64,000 bases of DNA from Sphingomonas sp. PL-96 (GCF_020707215.1 NZ_JAJFET010000003.1:248001-312000), one strand, 5' to 3'. Shown: positions 24,892 to 36,028, counted from the first letter of the stretch. Numbers and translations: made by a program. The notes: generated from the sequence alone by a model not told the origin.

Positions 24892-26277
24892 TTAGTGGGC
24901 GTTTGCCGGGCGCTCGACACGGCCGATCTCTTCCGGCGCATCGGCGACCACCGCAAGCATGGCCGTCCAGGCGGCGACATTCTGCTGCAGCTGCGAACGG
25001 TCGATCTTGTCGAGCGTATCGTCGGGCGTGTGGTGATAATCGAAGTAGCGCGTGCCGTCCTGTGCCAGGTCGACGCCAGCGACACCAGTTGCAAGCGTCG
25101 GACCGATGTCGGTGCCGTCGCCGGCAACGGCATTGCCCCGCGTGATGCCAAGCGGCGCCAGCGCCGTCTCCAGCCGATCGGCGACGGCGGCAGCCGTGGC
25201 GGGCAGGGCGGTGTCGAACTTCCACACCCGGTCGGCCCCGAAATCCGATTCGGCGGCAAGTGCGTGACGCTCGCCCGCATGCGCCTTGGCATAGGCGATC
25301 CCGCCGAAGCCGCCGACTTCCTCCGCGCCGAACCAGACGACCCGGATCGTTCGACGCGGCTTACCGGCCGCCATGATGCGCTTGGCGGCAGCGGCAGTGA
25401 TCGCGACCCCGCTCGCGTCGTCGATTGCGCCGGTTCCCAGATCCCAGCTGTCGAGATGGCCGCCGATCAGCACCACCCCTGCCTTGGGGTCGCGGCCCGG
25501 AACCTCGGCGATCACATTGCCCGACTCGCGGGTCCCGATCTGCCGGGGCGTCAGCAACAGCTTCACGCGTACCGGCTTGCCGCGATCGAGCACGCGCTCC
25601 AGCTGCTCGGCATCGGGAACGGACAGGGCGGCGGCGGGGATGGGGGTGACCCCGTCCGGGAAGTTGGTGACGCCGGTATGCGGATTGCGGTGGTGGTCGG
25701 TGCCGATCGAGCGGATCAGGATCGCCACCGCGCCCTTGCCGGCGGCGATGCCGGGACCGGCACGACGCGCCCGGCCGAATGGCCCATAGCTGGACCCGTC
25801 CTGCGCCGCGTGCATCGCATGGCTGACAAAGGCGATCTTGCCGGCAAGGCTTCCGGCCGGCGCTGCCTCCAGGTCGGCGAGCGTGGGGAAGTACACCACT
25901 TCGGCCTCGATCCCCGTCGCCGGGGTCGCACCCGAGTTGCCGAGCGCTGCGAGATGCAGCGGCTGCGCGAACGGTCCGACGATCGAGGCCTTCTCTTCGC
26001 CACGCACCCATACCGGCATCTGGTACGGCTCGACATGCACGTTGCTGAAGCCGAGCGCCTTGAGCTTGGCCACCGCCCAGCTGCGCGCGCGGGCCTCATC
26101 GTCGGTGCCCGCCAGGCGCGGTCCGACCTCGGTGGTCAGCCCTTCGGTGATGTCCCACGCGATCTCATCCTTCAGCGCGGCATCCCGCAGCGTTGCGACC
26201 TGCGCGGGAGAGATCTGCGCCATCGTCGGCAGCGGCAGGGCGAGGGCGGCGAGCACAAGAGCGGGCTTCAGCGGCAT
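24892..26277 (-). CDS. Exported M28-family zinc peptidase
   Basis: A 461-residue aminopeptidase/carboxypeptidase of family M28, resembling carboxypeptidase Q. The signal peptide is residues 1-20 (ALALPLPTMAQ). A PA-type insert lies around residues 110-230. The catalytic domain shows the metal and catalytic residues in order: His in IGGHLDSWD, Asp in GTGAIDDASG, Glu-Glu in FGAEEVGGFGG, Asp in ESDFGAD and His in YHHTPDDTLDKID. Zinc-dependent peptide trimming in the periplasm is expected. It is divergent from ettA, with 168 nt between the starts. Confidence 0.93.
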   Translation of the reverse strand: MPLKPALVLAALALPLPTMAQISPAQVATLRDAALKDEIAWDITEGLTTEVGPRLAGTDDEARARSWAVAKLKALGFSNVHVEPYQMPVWVRGEEKASIVGPFAQPLHLAALGNSGATPATGIEAEVVYFPTLADLEAAPAGSLAGKIAFVSHAMHAAQDGSSYGPFGRARRAGPGIAAGKGAVAILIRSIGTDHHRNPHTGVTNFPDGVTPIPAAALSVPDAEQLERVLDRGKPVRVKLLLTPRQIGTRESGNVIAEVPGRDPKAGVVLIGGHLDSWDLGTGAIDDASGVAITAAAAKRIMAAGKPRRTIRVVWFGAEEVGGFGGIAYAKAHAGERHALAAESDFGADRVWKFDTALPATAAAVADRLETALAPLGITRGNAVAGDGTDIGPTLATGVAGVDLAQDGTRYFDYHHTPDDTLDKIDRSQLQQNVAAWTAMLAVVADAPEEIGRVERPANAH

Positions 26278-26445
26278 AGGCGGTCCATTTTGGAAGGGCG
26301 TGGGGCGGAAGAGCCCCTGCAGCGCATGATGCGGCGCAGCGCAGCGTCGCGCAAGCCGGGCCGCTTACGTTGCCAATTGCACCCCGGATCGCTATGTCCG
26401 CGTGCGAAAATCCAGACCTGTAGACCCGCTTTCTTGGAGACCCCC

Positions 26446-28125
<1,680 letters not shown>

Positions 28126-28142
28126 TCGCATTGCGGTGACAG

Positions 28143-28179
28143 CGAAGGGGCGGAGGGCCGAGTGCCGCCGCCCCTTTCG
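28143..28179 (+). terminator. Hairpin after ettA
   Basis: An 11-bp stem with one bulge (CGAAGGGGCGG / CCGCCCCTTTCG), 18 nt after the ettA stop. The following T content is low (TTCGTTC), so it is a moderate intrinsic terminator. Confidence 0.6.
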
Positions 28180-28229
28180 TTCGGAACGCCGCTTTACCCT
28201 CTCCTCCGGATGACGGTAGAACGGCGGGC

Positions 28230-28883
28230 ATGCGTTTTCTTCCTGCCGTTGCTGTCGCCGCCACTCTGCTTGCTCTCCCGACCCCTGCGCTTTCGCAGGT
28301 GAAGCCCACGCCCGGAACCATCCGCGTCCGGCTGGTGACCTCCGCCGGGCCGATCGTGCTGGCACTCGACGGCAAGCGCGCGCCCAAGACCACCGCGAAC
28401 TTCCTCAAATATGTCGATGACGGACGGCTCGACGGGACCAAGTTCTATCGTTCCGCACCGCGCAAGAGCGACCCCAAGCATGGCTTCATCCAAGGCGGCG
28501 TCGGCACAGATGCACGCCGTACGCTCAGCCCTGTTGTGTTGGAGCCAACCGACAAGACCGGTATTCGCCACCTCGATGGCGTGGTGTCGATGGCGCATGC
28601 TGCCGATCCGAATTCCGCCACCGGCAATTTCTCGATCATGGTCGGGCCGAACGCGTCGCTTGACGCGCGCGGCCCAAACCGTGGTTATGCAGCCTTCGGG
28701 AAGGTGATCGGCGGCATGGATGTCGTCCGCAAGATCCTCGCGATGCCGACCTGTTGCGGGCGGGAGGCGATGAAGGGGCAGATGATCAAGCAGCCCATCC
28801 AGATCCTGCGCGCTCAGCGGCTCGACGGCGTGGCCAAGCCGACCGGCCTCAGCAAGCCCTGGCTGCTCAATATCCGGCGCTGA
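28230..28883 (+). CDS. Periplasmic cyclophilin-type peptidyl-prolyl isomerase
   Basis: A 217-residue PPIase with a Sec signal peptide (residues 1-22, ALSQ). The cyclophilin core is present: APKTTANFLKYVDDG, KFYRS, HGFIQGGVG, GVVSMAH and NFSIMVG, with YAAFGKVIGGMDVVRKI near the end. The active-site Arg of the canonical FHR motif corresponds to FYRS. A C-terminal extension of about 25 residues follows the domain. It catalyses proline isomerisation during folding of exported proteins. It follows ettA by about 100 nt, but a hairpin separates them. Confidence 0.94.
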   Translation: MRFLPAVAVAATLLALPTPALSQVKPTPGTIRVRLVTSAGPIVLALDGKRAPKTTANFLKYVDDGRLDGTKFYRSAPRKSDPKHGFIQGGVGTDARRTLSPVVLEPTDKTGIRHLDGVVSMAHAADPNSATGNFSIMVGPNASLDARGPNRGYAAFGKVIGGMDVVRKILAMPTCCGREAMKGQMIKQPIQILRAQRLDGVAKPTGLSKPWLLNIRR

Positions 28884-28901
28884 ACCGTACGGAGTATCCC
28901 G

Positions 28902-29717
28902 TCAGCGGATGCGCTTGACGAACACGCCGTTGTCGCGGCGCTCGACCTGAAAGTTCGGGACCTGCTCGATCAGGTCCGACAGTCGCGCAAAGCCGTAGTT
29001 GCGCGTGTCGAAGCTCGACCGGTTACCGGCGCGCTGTCCGACCTCGGACAGGCTGGCGAACTTCTGCGGATCCTGGCGCGATTGCGCATAGGCGTCGACC
29101 AGGAGTTTCACGAGCGCGGTGTCGACCTTGCGCTTCTGGTTGGCCGCTGCCGCCTCGGCCGGAACAGGCTTGGCCGGCGCTGCCGCTGCCTTGGGCGCGG
29201 CGCGCGTGCGGCCGATCGCCGGGGGCAGGATCAGCTCGGGCTCGGCCTCGCCCTGCAACTCGCGGGCGCGGGAAACGTCGATGAAGCGCGAGCAGGACTC
29301 GCGAAACCCCTCCGGCGTGCGGTCGGTGCCGAAGCCATAGACCGGAACGCCCTCCTGCCGGATGCGCTGCGCAAGCGGCATGAAGTCGCTGTCCGACGAC
29401 ATGATGCCGAAGCCGGTGATGCGCCCGCGGAACAGCAGGTCCATCGCGTCGATCGTCATCTTCATGTCGGTCGCGTTCTTGCCCTTGGTGACGTCGAACT
29501 GCTGGAACGGCTCGATGCCATAGCGCAGCGTCAGGTCGGCCCAGCCCTTGAGCGCCGGCTTTCGCCAATTGCCGTAGATGCGGCGGACGTTGACGGTGCC
29601 AAGCTCTGCCAGGACCGTCAGCACATAATCGAGCGAGGCATGCGACGCATTGTCGGCGTCGATCAGCAGCGCGACGTTGCCGGTGGGAGCGGTCGGGTGG
29701 GGCGGGGAGCGGTCCAT
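28902..29717 (-). CDS. NYN-domain (LabA-like) protein with C-terminal OST-HTH domain
   Basis: A 271-residue protein. The N-terminal NYN/PIN-like nuclease domain carries conserved acidic residues in LLIDADNASH, KNATDMKMTIDAMD and MSSDSDFMPLAQ. A proline/alanine-rich linker (about 165-190) leads to an OST-HTH/LOTUS-type domain (about 195-271, ending FQVERRDNGVFVKRI). Such proteins are thought to bind or cleave RNA. It is convergent with the cyclophilin gene and not obviously in an operon. Function in bacteria is poorly known. Confidence 0.9.
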   Translation of the reverse strand: MDRSPPHPTAPTGNVALLIDADNASHASLDYVLTVLAELGTVNVRRIYGNWRKPALKGWADLTLRYGIEPFQQFDVTKGKNATDMKMTIDAMDLLFRGRITGFGIMSSDSDFMPLAQRIRQEGVPVYGFGTDRTPEGFRESCSRFIDVSRARELQGEAEPELILPPAIGRTRAAPKAAAAPAKPVPAEAAAANQKRKVDTALVKLLVDAYAQSRQDPQKFASLSEVGQRAGNRSSFDTRNYGFARLSDLIEQVPNFQVERRDNGVFVKRIR

Positions 29718-29832
29718 GGACCTGTCCTATCGCAGCCGCATCGGCTTGGCGATGCGCCAGATACGAGACGGGCCCCCACCGATGGCAGGAGCCCGTCCGC
29801 GCGACGAAGGCGCTAGCGGTGAAGCTCGGGGG

Positions 29833-30066
29833 TCAGGCGTCGGGCGTGCGCTGATTGCGACGCGCCTGATCGTTATGGATCGCATCGTCCTTCTTGGGAC
29901 GCGTGGTAGCCTCTGGGTCCAGCGCCTGGGCGACCTCGTTCTGGCTGGCCACGTCACGCTGCAGATTACCGCCGGCGCTGCTCGCGCCGCTGGGTGCGCT
30001 CTCCGCTGCGTCGATGACTTCATGGTCGTCGTGGATGCGGGCACTTTCGGTGCGCGGGTTTTCCAT
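29833..30066 (-). CDS. Small hydrophilic protein of unknown function
   Basis: A 77-residue charged, presumably disordered protein (ESARIHDDHEVIDAAE, RPKKDDAIHNDQARRNQ). A strong ribosome binding site (AAGGAGAG, 5 nt before the ATG) supports it as a real gene. No domain or signal recognised. It lies 51 nt after greB on the same strand, so it may be the last gene of that transcript. Confidence 0.65.
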   Translation of the reverse strand: MENPRTESARIHDDHEVIDAAESAPSGASSAGGNLQRDVASQNEVAQALDPEATTRPKKDDAIHNDQARRNQRTPDA

Positions 30067-30117
30067 GATTGCTCTCCTTACGACGCTATCAATCGTCGGA
30101 GGGGCAGGGACGTTCCG

Positions 30118-30600
30118 TCAGTTTGCCGGATAGGTGATGGCGATCACCTCATACTCGCGCTCGCCCGCTGGCAGCACCACGCGGCGCAGGTCGCCGATCG
30201 CGGCTCCCCTGAGCGCCCGAGCGAGCGGCGCGTTCCAGCCGATGCGGCCGCTGCCCGCCTCCGCCTCGTCATCGCCCACCAGCGTCAGCACGCGCTGGTT
30301 GTCGTCCTCGTCCGCGATCGTCAGCGTGGCACCGAACCAGGCGCGGCTGCGCTCCGGCTGTTGCGCCGGGTCCACGACCTTGGCGGCCTTCATCCGCTTG
30401 GCGAGCCATCCGAGCCGGCGGTCGATTTCGCGCAACCGCTTGCGGCCGTAGATATAGTCGCCGTTTTCCGAGCGGTCGCCATTGCCGGCGGCCCAGGAGA
30501 TGGTCTCCACCAGCTTGGGCCGCTCGGTCGCGAACAGCGCGTCATATTCCGCCTTCAGCGCGGCATAGCCGGCCGGCGTGATGTAGTTGGGGCGGTCCAT
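30118..30600 (-). CDS. greB: GreB-type transcription elongation factor
   Basis: A 160-residue Gre factor. The N-terminal coiled coil starts YITPAGYAALKAEYDAL and carries the GreB-type tip DRSENGDYIYGRKRLREIDRR. The C-terminal FKBP-like domain contains LTLVGDDEAEAGSGRIGWNAPLAR and ends with VLPAGEREYEVIAI. It rescues backtracked RNA polymerase by stimulating transcript cleavage. It lies 12 nt after the lytic transglycosylase on the same strand, so the two are probably cotranscribed. Confidence 0.94.
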   Translation of the reverse strand: MDRPNYITPAGYAALKAEYDALFATERPKLVETISWAAGNGDRSENGDYIYGRKRLREIDRRLGWLAKRMKAAKVVDPAQQPERSRAWFGATLTIADEDDNQRVLTLVGDDEAEAGSGRIGWNAPLARALRGAAIGDLRRVVLPAGEREYEVIAITYPAN

Positions 30601-30612
30601 GGGCGGGCAGGA

Positions 30613-32682
30613 TCAGCCGGGCCGGTTCTTGCCGAGGTACCAGGACAGGTTCGCCGGGCCGCGCGAGCGGGCGTGCTGCGGGTTCAGCAGGTCATAGACG
30701 ACCGCATTCTCCAGCACGCGTTGCACATAGTTGCGCGTTTCCATGTACGGGATCGACTCCACCCAATCGAGCGTGTCGATCGCGCCCGTGCGGGGATCGC
30801 CATAGGTCCGGAGCCACTTGTTCACGTTGCCCGGACCGGCGTTGTACGCCGCAATCGCCAGCGGATAGCTGCCGCCATAATTGTCCAGCATCCGCTGGAA
30901 ATAGCTCGATCCCAGCTGGATATTGTAGCCGGTGTCGCTCGTCAGCGAGGCGCTGTCGTAGCTCAGTCCCAGCTTGCTCGCCGCTTCGCGCGCGGTGCCT
31001 GGCATCAACTGCATCAGGCCACGCGCGCCCGCATGGCTGACGGCGGTGCGGTCGAACTGGCTTTCCTGCCGCGCGATCGCGTGGATCATGGTGAAGTTGC
31101 CGGCTTGCGTCGCCGGCACCGGTACCGACGGATAGCCCGCCACTGTATAATCGCTGTGCCCGTTCATCAGCGCGCTGCGCCCGACCATCACGCCCAGGTC
31201 CGGCCGGCCGATCTTCTTCGAAAGCTCGGCCGCCAACGCGTGATCGCTGTCACTGGTCGCCGCGTTCGCGATCTGGCGCACGAACAGCGTCTGGTCCTGA
31301 TAGGCGCCGGTGCGGCCGAGATACTGGACCGCCTGCACCGTCTCGCGTGCGTAGAAAGCCTGGCGCGTCGCCGGGTCCGGCATCACGGCCGCCGTGGCCG
31401 AGGGCGCGCGTAACGGACGGCCGAGCCGCTCGAGCGCAAGCTGGCCGTAGTAGACGTCGGACAATGCCGCCGCACTCTCATACCAGCGATTGGCCGTCGC
31501 CGTGTCGCCCGCCGCCTCGGCGGCGCGCGCCGCCCAGTAGAAGCCCTTGGCACGGGTGGTCGGGGTGCGCGATCCATTGCCATAGCGGCTGAACATGCCA
31601 ACCGCGTCTGCCGGCCGGCCGAGGTTCTTCATCGCCGTACGGCCGGCAAGCCAGGCCAGGCTCGTATAGTCGTCGCGTTCGCCATAGGGCTTGTCCGAGA
31701 CGTCGGTGCCGGCGGGATAGGCGTCGTCGATCTGGCGGGCGATGTCGAACGCCACCGCATATTGCCCGTCGTTGGCCGCGCCGCTCGCGTTAGCCAGCAG
31801 CACCTCGTACCATTTCTCGGCGTTGCCGGGCAGTGCCGAAAGCGTGCGCGGCTGGGCCAGATAGGCACGTGCCGCCGGGCTCTGGCCGGAATTGCGCAGC
31901 CAGCTCGCGCGATCCGCGATGAAGCCGGGGTCGTTGCGATCGGCGCCGACGACCATGCCGCCGAGCACCGAAGCATCCGGCGCGTCGGTACGAAAGGCAA
32001 GTCGTGCGCGGAACAGCGCCTGCTTGGCGGGCGAGACATAGGGCAGCTCGCGCGCGGCCGCCGTCGTCGAGTTCGCCCACAGCAGCCGATCCACACGCGC
32101 CTCGCGATCGGCGGGCGTCAGTGCGGCCGAAAAGCCGCTGATAAGGCGTGTCTCGTCCGACGGGCGCAGCACGCCGCTGCGCCAGGCGGCGCGCGCCGCG
32201 TCGCGAGCGGCGTCCACCCGCCCGGTCGCCATCAGCGCCTCCGCATGGCGCAGGCGCCCGGCGGCGGTCAGCGGCGGAAAGCGCTGAAAGAAGCTGACGG
32301 TGAGCGACGGATCGCCGGTACCCGGCGCGGTCTCGGCCGCGGCACGCCGGCTCGTCTCGCCCGGCCAGCCCGGATGCGCGAGCAGGAAGCGGGCATAGTC
32401 GGAGAAGGGCAGGTTGTCCGATTGCTGCAGCCGCTTCCACTCGGCGATCGGCGCCGCAATCGGGTCCGACGGCATCGTCGGCTGGACGATCGGCTGCACC
32501 ATCTGCTGGCTCGCCGGATATTGGCCGGGCAGCTGCTGCGGGATCGGCAGCGCCTGGCCATAGAGGAACGCGGCGGCGCGGTGCTGGACGGTGCCGGGGA
32601 CGACCGAAGCGCCGGTCACGCCCGCTGCGAGCAATCCGCCCTTCAGCAAGTTCGAAAGCAAAGGGGTCAGCATGCTGGACAT
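30613..32682 (-). CDS. Soluble lytic murein transglycosylase (Slt70-like)
   Basis: A 689-residue protein with a long helical N-terminal superhelix (about residues 60-530) and a C-terminal SLT domain. The catalytic Glu is in IARQESQFDRTAVSHAGARG, followed by LMQLMPGTAREAA, YNIQLGSSYFQ and IAAYNAGPGNVNKWL. A hydrophobic N-terminus (LLKGGLLAAGVTGASVVP) suggests export. The start is uncertain: 32682 or an internal ATG at 32673, neither with a clear ribosome binding site. It cleaves peptidoglycan with 1,6-anhydro ring formation. It is divergent from dapA, an arrangement I recall from other alphaproteobacteria. Confidence 0.93.
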   Translation of the reverse strand: MSSMLTPLLSNLLKGGLLAAGVTGASVVPGTVQHRAAAFLYGQALPIPQQLPGQYPASQQMVQPIVQPTMPSDPIAAPIAEWKRLQQSDNLPFSDYARFLLAHPGWPGETSRRAAAETAPGTGDPSLTVSFFQRFPPLTAAGRLRHAEALMATGRVDAARDAARAAWRSGVLRPSDETRLISGFSAALTPADREARVDRLLWANSTTAAARELPYVSPAKQALFRARLAFRTDAPDASVLGGMVVGADRNDPGFIADRASWLRNSGQSPAARAYLAQPRTLSALPGNAEKWYEVLLANASGAANDGQYAVAFDIARQIDDAYPAGTDVSDKPYGERDDYTSLAWLAGRTAMKNLGRPADAVGMFSRYGNGSRTPTTRAKGFYWAARAAEAAGDTATANRWYESAAALSDVYYGQLALERLGRPLRAPSATAAVMPDPATRQAFYARETVQAVQYLGRTGAYQDQTLFVRQIANAATSDSDHALAAELSKKIGRPDLGVMVGRSALMNGHSDYTVAGYPSVPVPATQAGNFTMIHAIARQESQFDRTAVSHAGARGLMQLMPGTAREAASKLGLSYDSASLTSDTGYNIQLGSSYFQRMLDNYGGSYPLAIAAYNAGPGNVNKWLRTYGDPRTGAIDTLDWVESIPYMETRNYVQRVLENAVVYDLLNPQHARSRGPANLSWYLGKNRPG

Positions 32683-32748
32683 GATATGGAAGCCGGTCCT
32701 ATGTCGCCAGCCAATTCTTCCCCTTTGTTGCTTGGAGCTCCTCTGCCC

Positions 32749-33633
32749 ATGTTCTCCGGCTCGATTCCGGCCCTGGTCACGCCCTTCACCGATGGCGCGT
32801 TCGACGAGGCTGCCTTCCGCGCGCACATCGACTGGCAGATCGAGAGCGGTTCGACCGCCCTGGTGCCCTGCGGCACCACGGGCGAGGCGGCGACCATGAC
32901 GATCGCCGAGCATAATCACGTGGTAAAGGTCTGCATCGACCAGGCCGCCGGCCGTGTGCCGGTGATCGCGGGTTGCGGTTCCAACGACACATCCGTTGCC
33001 CTCGACCACGTCCGGGCCGCCAAGGCCGCCGGTGCGGCTGCCGCATTGCTGGTGCCGCCTTATTACAACCGCCCGAACCAGGAGGGGGTGTTCCGGCATT
33101 TCGAGGTGCTGGCACGCGACGGCGGCCTGCCGATCATCCTCTACAATGTGCCGGGCCGCACCGTCACCGACATTGCGGTGGAGACCATGGCCCGCACCGT
33201 CACGGCCTTCCCGGACGTGGTGGTGGGGCTTAAGGACGCGACCGGAGCCATCCAGCGCGTCTCCGCTCAGCGAGCGGCCTGCGGTCCCGACTTCTGCCAG
33301 CTGTCGGGCAATGACGACATGGCACTCGCCTTCATGGTGATGGGCGGACGCGGCTGCATCTCGGTCACCGCCAATGTTGCGCCGGCGCTTTGTGCCGAGT
33401 TCCAGGACGCGTGCCTGGCGGGCGATTATGGCCGCGCGCTGACGCTTCAGGATCAGCTCTTTCCGCTGCACGCAGCCCTGTTCAGTGACGCGTCGCCGGG
33501 CCCCGTAAAGTATGCGCTCAACCGCTTGCGCCCGGGCTTTTCAGCCGAGCTGCGCCTGCCGATGACGCCGCCTTCCGAAGCGAGCCGGAAGGCTGTGGAC
33601 GCGGCGCTGGCACATGCTGGGCTGATCCAGTAG
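32749..33633 (+). CDS. dapA: 4-hydroxy-tetrahydrodipicolinate synthase
   Basis: A 294-residue class I aldolase of lysine and diaminopimelate synthesis that condenses pyruvate with aspartate semialdehyde. The Schiff-base lysine is Lys162 (VVGLKDATGAI). The family motifs VPCGTTGEAATM near the N-terminus and PPYYNRPNQEG with YNVPGRTVTD are present. Length is normal. The ATG at 32749 gives the usual N-terminus (FSGSIPALVTPFTDG); the frame is open upstream only by chance. It is divergent from the lytic transglycosylase. In many relatives smpB follows closely, but here it lies about 30 kb away. Confidence 0.97.
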   Translation: MFSGSIPALVTPFTDGAFDEAAFRAHIDWQIESGSTALVPCGTTGEAATMTIAEHNHVVKVCIDQAAGRVPVIAGCGSNDTSVALDHVRAAKAAGAAAALLVPPYYNRPNQEGVFRHFEVLARDGGLPIILYNVPGRTVTDIAVETMARTVTAFPDVVVGLKDATGAIQRVSAQRAACGPDFCQLSGNDDMALAFMVMGGRGCISVTANVAPALCAEFQDACLAGDYGRALTLQDQLFPLHAALFSDASPGPVKYALNRLRPGFSAELRLPMTPPSEASRKAVDAALAHAGLIQ

Positions 33634-33727
33634 CGGCGGGGCCGTTCCTCGGTTCTCTGCTTTCGCCTCCACTTCCTGTACCCTGGGGGGAGCCTCCCTT
33701 CGGCCCCATCTTTCGGAGCGACCGGTC

Positions 33728-34156
33728 ATGCCCAGAATTCGCCGTGCCTTGGCCTATGCCGGCCGGATCGAGGACGGCGCGACCTTTGCAGCACTGGATG
33801 GGTGCGAAGATGCAATCCTGATCACGGAGGCGGCGCTGCCGCGCCCTGGTCCTCGGATTGTCTATGTCAACGCCGCGCAAGAACAGCTGTGCGGCTATCG
33901 CAGCGGCGAACTCCTGGGCCACACGCCTCGCCTGCTCCAGGGATACGACACCGATGCTTCAGAACTGGCGCGGCTGCGCCGGGACCTGGAGGCGTGCGGA
34001 CGATTTCAGGGCGAACTGATCAATTACGACAAGCGCCGCCAGGAATATGTGCTCGGCTGGGCGGTGGTGCCGATCCACGATCCTGCCGGGGTCGTGCGTA
34101 ACTGGCTTTCGCTGCAGGTGAACGCCTTGCGGGAACGGGCGGCCTCAGCCCGCTGA
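33728..34156 (+). CDS. Stand-alone PAS-domain protein (LOV-like, without the flavin cysteine)
   Basis: A 142-residue protein that is essentially one PAS domain. Motifs are ILITEAALPRPGPRIVYVNA, YRSGELLGHTPRLLQG and a C-terminal YVLGWAVVPIHDPAGVVRNW. The segment GHTPRLLQG lines up with the LOV motif GRNCRFLQ, but the photoactive Cys is replaced by Pro, so blue-light adduct chemistry is not expected. There is no output domain. It is convergent with the GGDEF gene and next to the c-di-GMP/cellulose module, so it may be a partner sensor for those enzymes (inference from position). Confidence 0.85.
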   Translation: MPRIRRALAYAGRIEDGATFAALDGCEDAILITEAALPRPGPRIVYVNAAQEQLCGYRSGELLGHTPRLLQGYDTDASELARLRRDLEACGRFQGELINYDKRRQEYVLGWAVVPIHDPAGVVRNWLSLQVNALRERAASAR

Positions 34157-34180
34157 CGCGCTAACCCAGTGTCCCGCCGC

Positions 34181-36028
34181 CTATTCGGCGGCTGCTGCCA
34201 CCCGCTGCGGAACAGTCTCGATCCGATCCCGGCCGAGCCGCTTTGCCCGGAACAGTGCGCGATCGGCCTCCCCGATCAGCGCGTCGATGGAGCGGCCTCC
34301 TGCGGCCGTCCACACGTCGATCCCGAACGACATGGTGACAGGGCCAAGCCGCTGCCCGCGGAAGTCGATCGTCATTTCGCGCACCATGCGGCGCAGTTCG
34401 TCCACCCGCTGGCAGATCAAGGCGAGCGACGCGCCGGGAGCGATGACGGTGAACTCCTCACCGCCATAGCGGCAGACGATGTCGCCATGACGGAAGTGAG
34501 TCTGGATCTGTCCTGCCACGGCGCGCAACAGGGCATCGCCGGCTTCATGTCCATGCGTGTCGTTGAAGCGCTTGAAATGATCGACGTCGGCCATGACCAC
34601 GGCAAGCGGCGTGCCGCTGCGCTGTGCCCGCGCCGCTTCGATCTGCAACGCTTCTTCCAGGTACCGGCGGTTGAACAAGCGCGTGAGGGGGTCGCGGATC
34701 GACTGCTCCCGCAAGCGCGAGCGCAGGTTCTCGTTGACCAGGGCGAGGGCGACATTCTCCATCAGCAGGGTCAGGCGGAAGCGGTCCTCCGCGTCGGACA
34801 GGCCCTCGACATAGATCAGGCCAAGGACCTCGCCGCCGGCGATGACCGGTTCGCAGAGCCGTTCGACCGGCACGTTGCCGCGCGCATGGCCGCAGACGAT
34901 GTCGGCGCCGGTGCGCTCGACGGCATGAGACTGGCCGCGGCGCAGTCCCCAGCACTGGTCCGGGGCAAAAGTCTCCGGGTTCGCATAGGGCTCCCCCCAG
35001 GTCGACAGCCGGGTGAGCAGGTTGTGCGAGTGGTTGAGGACGTAGAGCGATCCCGCCAGGTCGGGCAGCACCTGGGGGAGGAAGCAGTCGAGCACGGTCG
35101 TCAGCTCGCCTTCGTCGCGGATCGCCTGCAGCCGGCGTGCGAGGTCGCTCAGCAACTCGATCGAATGCTGTCGGGCTTCCAGCGTCCGGCTCCGCTCCAA
35201 CAGCTCGTTGTTGGCGCGGGCCAGCATCGCCTCGGTGCGATTGGACTGCTCGATGGCTGTTCCCAGCTGCTCGGCCATGATGTTGTGGGTGAGGGCCAGT
35301 TCGCGGAACTCCACGCTCCCCCCCACCTTTGCGCGTGCGGTGCGATCACCCGCGCCGAAGCGCTTCACTGCGTCGAGCAGGTCTTCGAGCGGGCGCGTCA
35401 TTCCTGAGCGGATCTGCCATCCGAGCAACACGATCAACAGCGTGAGCAGAGAGCACCCCACGACCACGGCTGCGCGTACGAAAAGATACCCCTGCCGCGC
35501 ATCGACGGTGCGCTGCAGAAGGAGCCGGCGCTCGTCGTCTCGCATCGCGTTCGTCAGGATACTGATGTCCTGCATCAAGGACCGTCCACGGTCGCGCGCA
35601 AGCGGATCGACTGCCCGGCTCGCGCCGACGCGGCGGCCTCGCTTCACCGCATCGGCCATGATCCGGGCTTTGTCATTCGCGAGAAGGTTCAGCGTCTTGG
35701 CACGTTTCCACTGTGTCGGATTGTCTTGAACCAGGTCCAGGATCCGCTCACGCAGCTGATGGGCCTGACCCAGATTGCCTTCGAAACGGGCAAGGTACGC
35801 GGGATCGTCCGTCAGCAGATATCCGCGCAGCCCCGACTCGGCTTCTCCCAGACTTGCCTGGAGCGAATTGAGACTGATGATCACTCGCTGCGAGTGGCTC
35901 ACCCAATCAAATGCCTCCCGCGACTGGTAGCTGCTCTGGAGAAGGAAAGCCCCCAAAGACAGGACCGCGAGCGCCGACAGCGCCATCACCGCGTACATGC
36001 GCGCGCTCAGCGAGGCGAGGAGCTTCAT
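34181..36028 (-). CDS. Diguanylate cyclase: CHASE3-HAMP-GAF-GGDEF
   Basis: A 615-residue membrane enzyme that makes c-di-GMP from two GTP. Domains in order: TM helix at 10-30; CHASE3-like periplasmic domain (about 35-175, with GEAESGLRGYLLT); second TM helix near 180-205; HAMP; a coiled segment; GAF (about 280-430); GGDEF (about 445-605). The active site is intact (RYGGEEF), and the I-site RxxD is present ten residues upstream (RHGDIVC), so product inhibition is likely. The start at 36028 overlaps the stop of the EAL gene (ATGA). The pair lies next to the cellulose operon, whose BcsA is activated by c-di-GMP. Confidence 0.94.
   Translation of the reverse strand: MKLLASLSARMYAVMALSALAVLSLGAFLLQSSYQSREAFDWVSHSQRVIISLNSLQASLGEAESGLRGYLLTDDPAYLARFEGNLGQAHQLRERILDLVQDNPTQWKRAKTLNLLANDKARIMADAVKRGRRVGASRAVDPLARDRGRSLMQDISILTNAMRDDERRLLLQRTVDARQGYLFVRAAVVVGCSLLTLLIVLLGWQIRSGMTRPLEDLLDAVKRFGAGDRTARAKVGGSVEFRELALTHNIMAEQLGTAIEQSNRTEAMLARANNELLERSRTLEARQHSIELLSDLARRLQAIRDEGELTTVLDCFLPQVLPDLAGSLYVLNHSHNLLTRLSTWGEPYANPETFAPDQCWGLRRGQSHAVERTGADIVCGHARGNVPVERLCEPVIAGGEVLGLIYVEGLSDAEDRFRLTLLMENVALALVNENLRSRLREQSIRDPLTRLFNRRYLEEALQIEAARAQRSGTPLAVVMADVDHFKRFNDTHGHEAGDALLRAVAGQIQTHFRHGDIVCRYGGEEFTVIAPGASLALICQRVDELRRMVREMTIDFRGQRLGPVTMSFGIDVWTAAGGRSIDALIGEADRALFRAKRLGRDRIETVPQRVAAAAE

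Noticed and set aside
24895..26445. Upstream extension of the ettA reading frame across the M28 gene
   Set aside because: The extension is the antisense of the M28 peptidase. EttA homology and length begin at the GTG at 26446.
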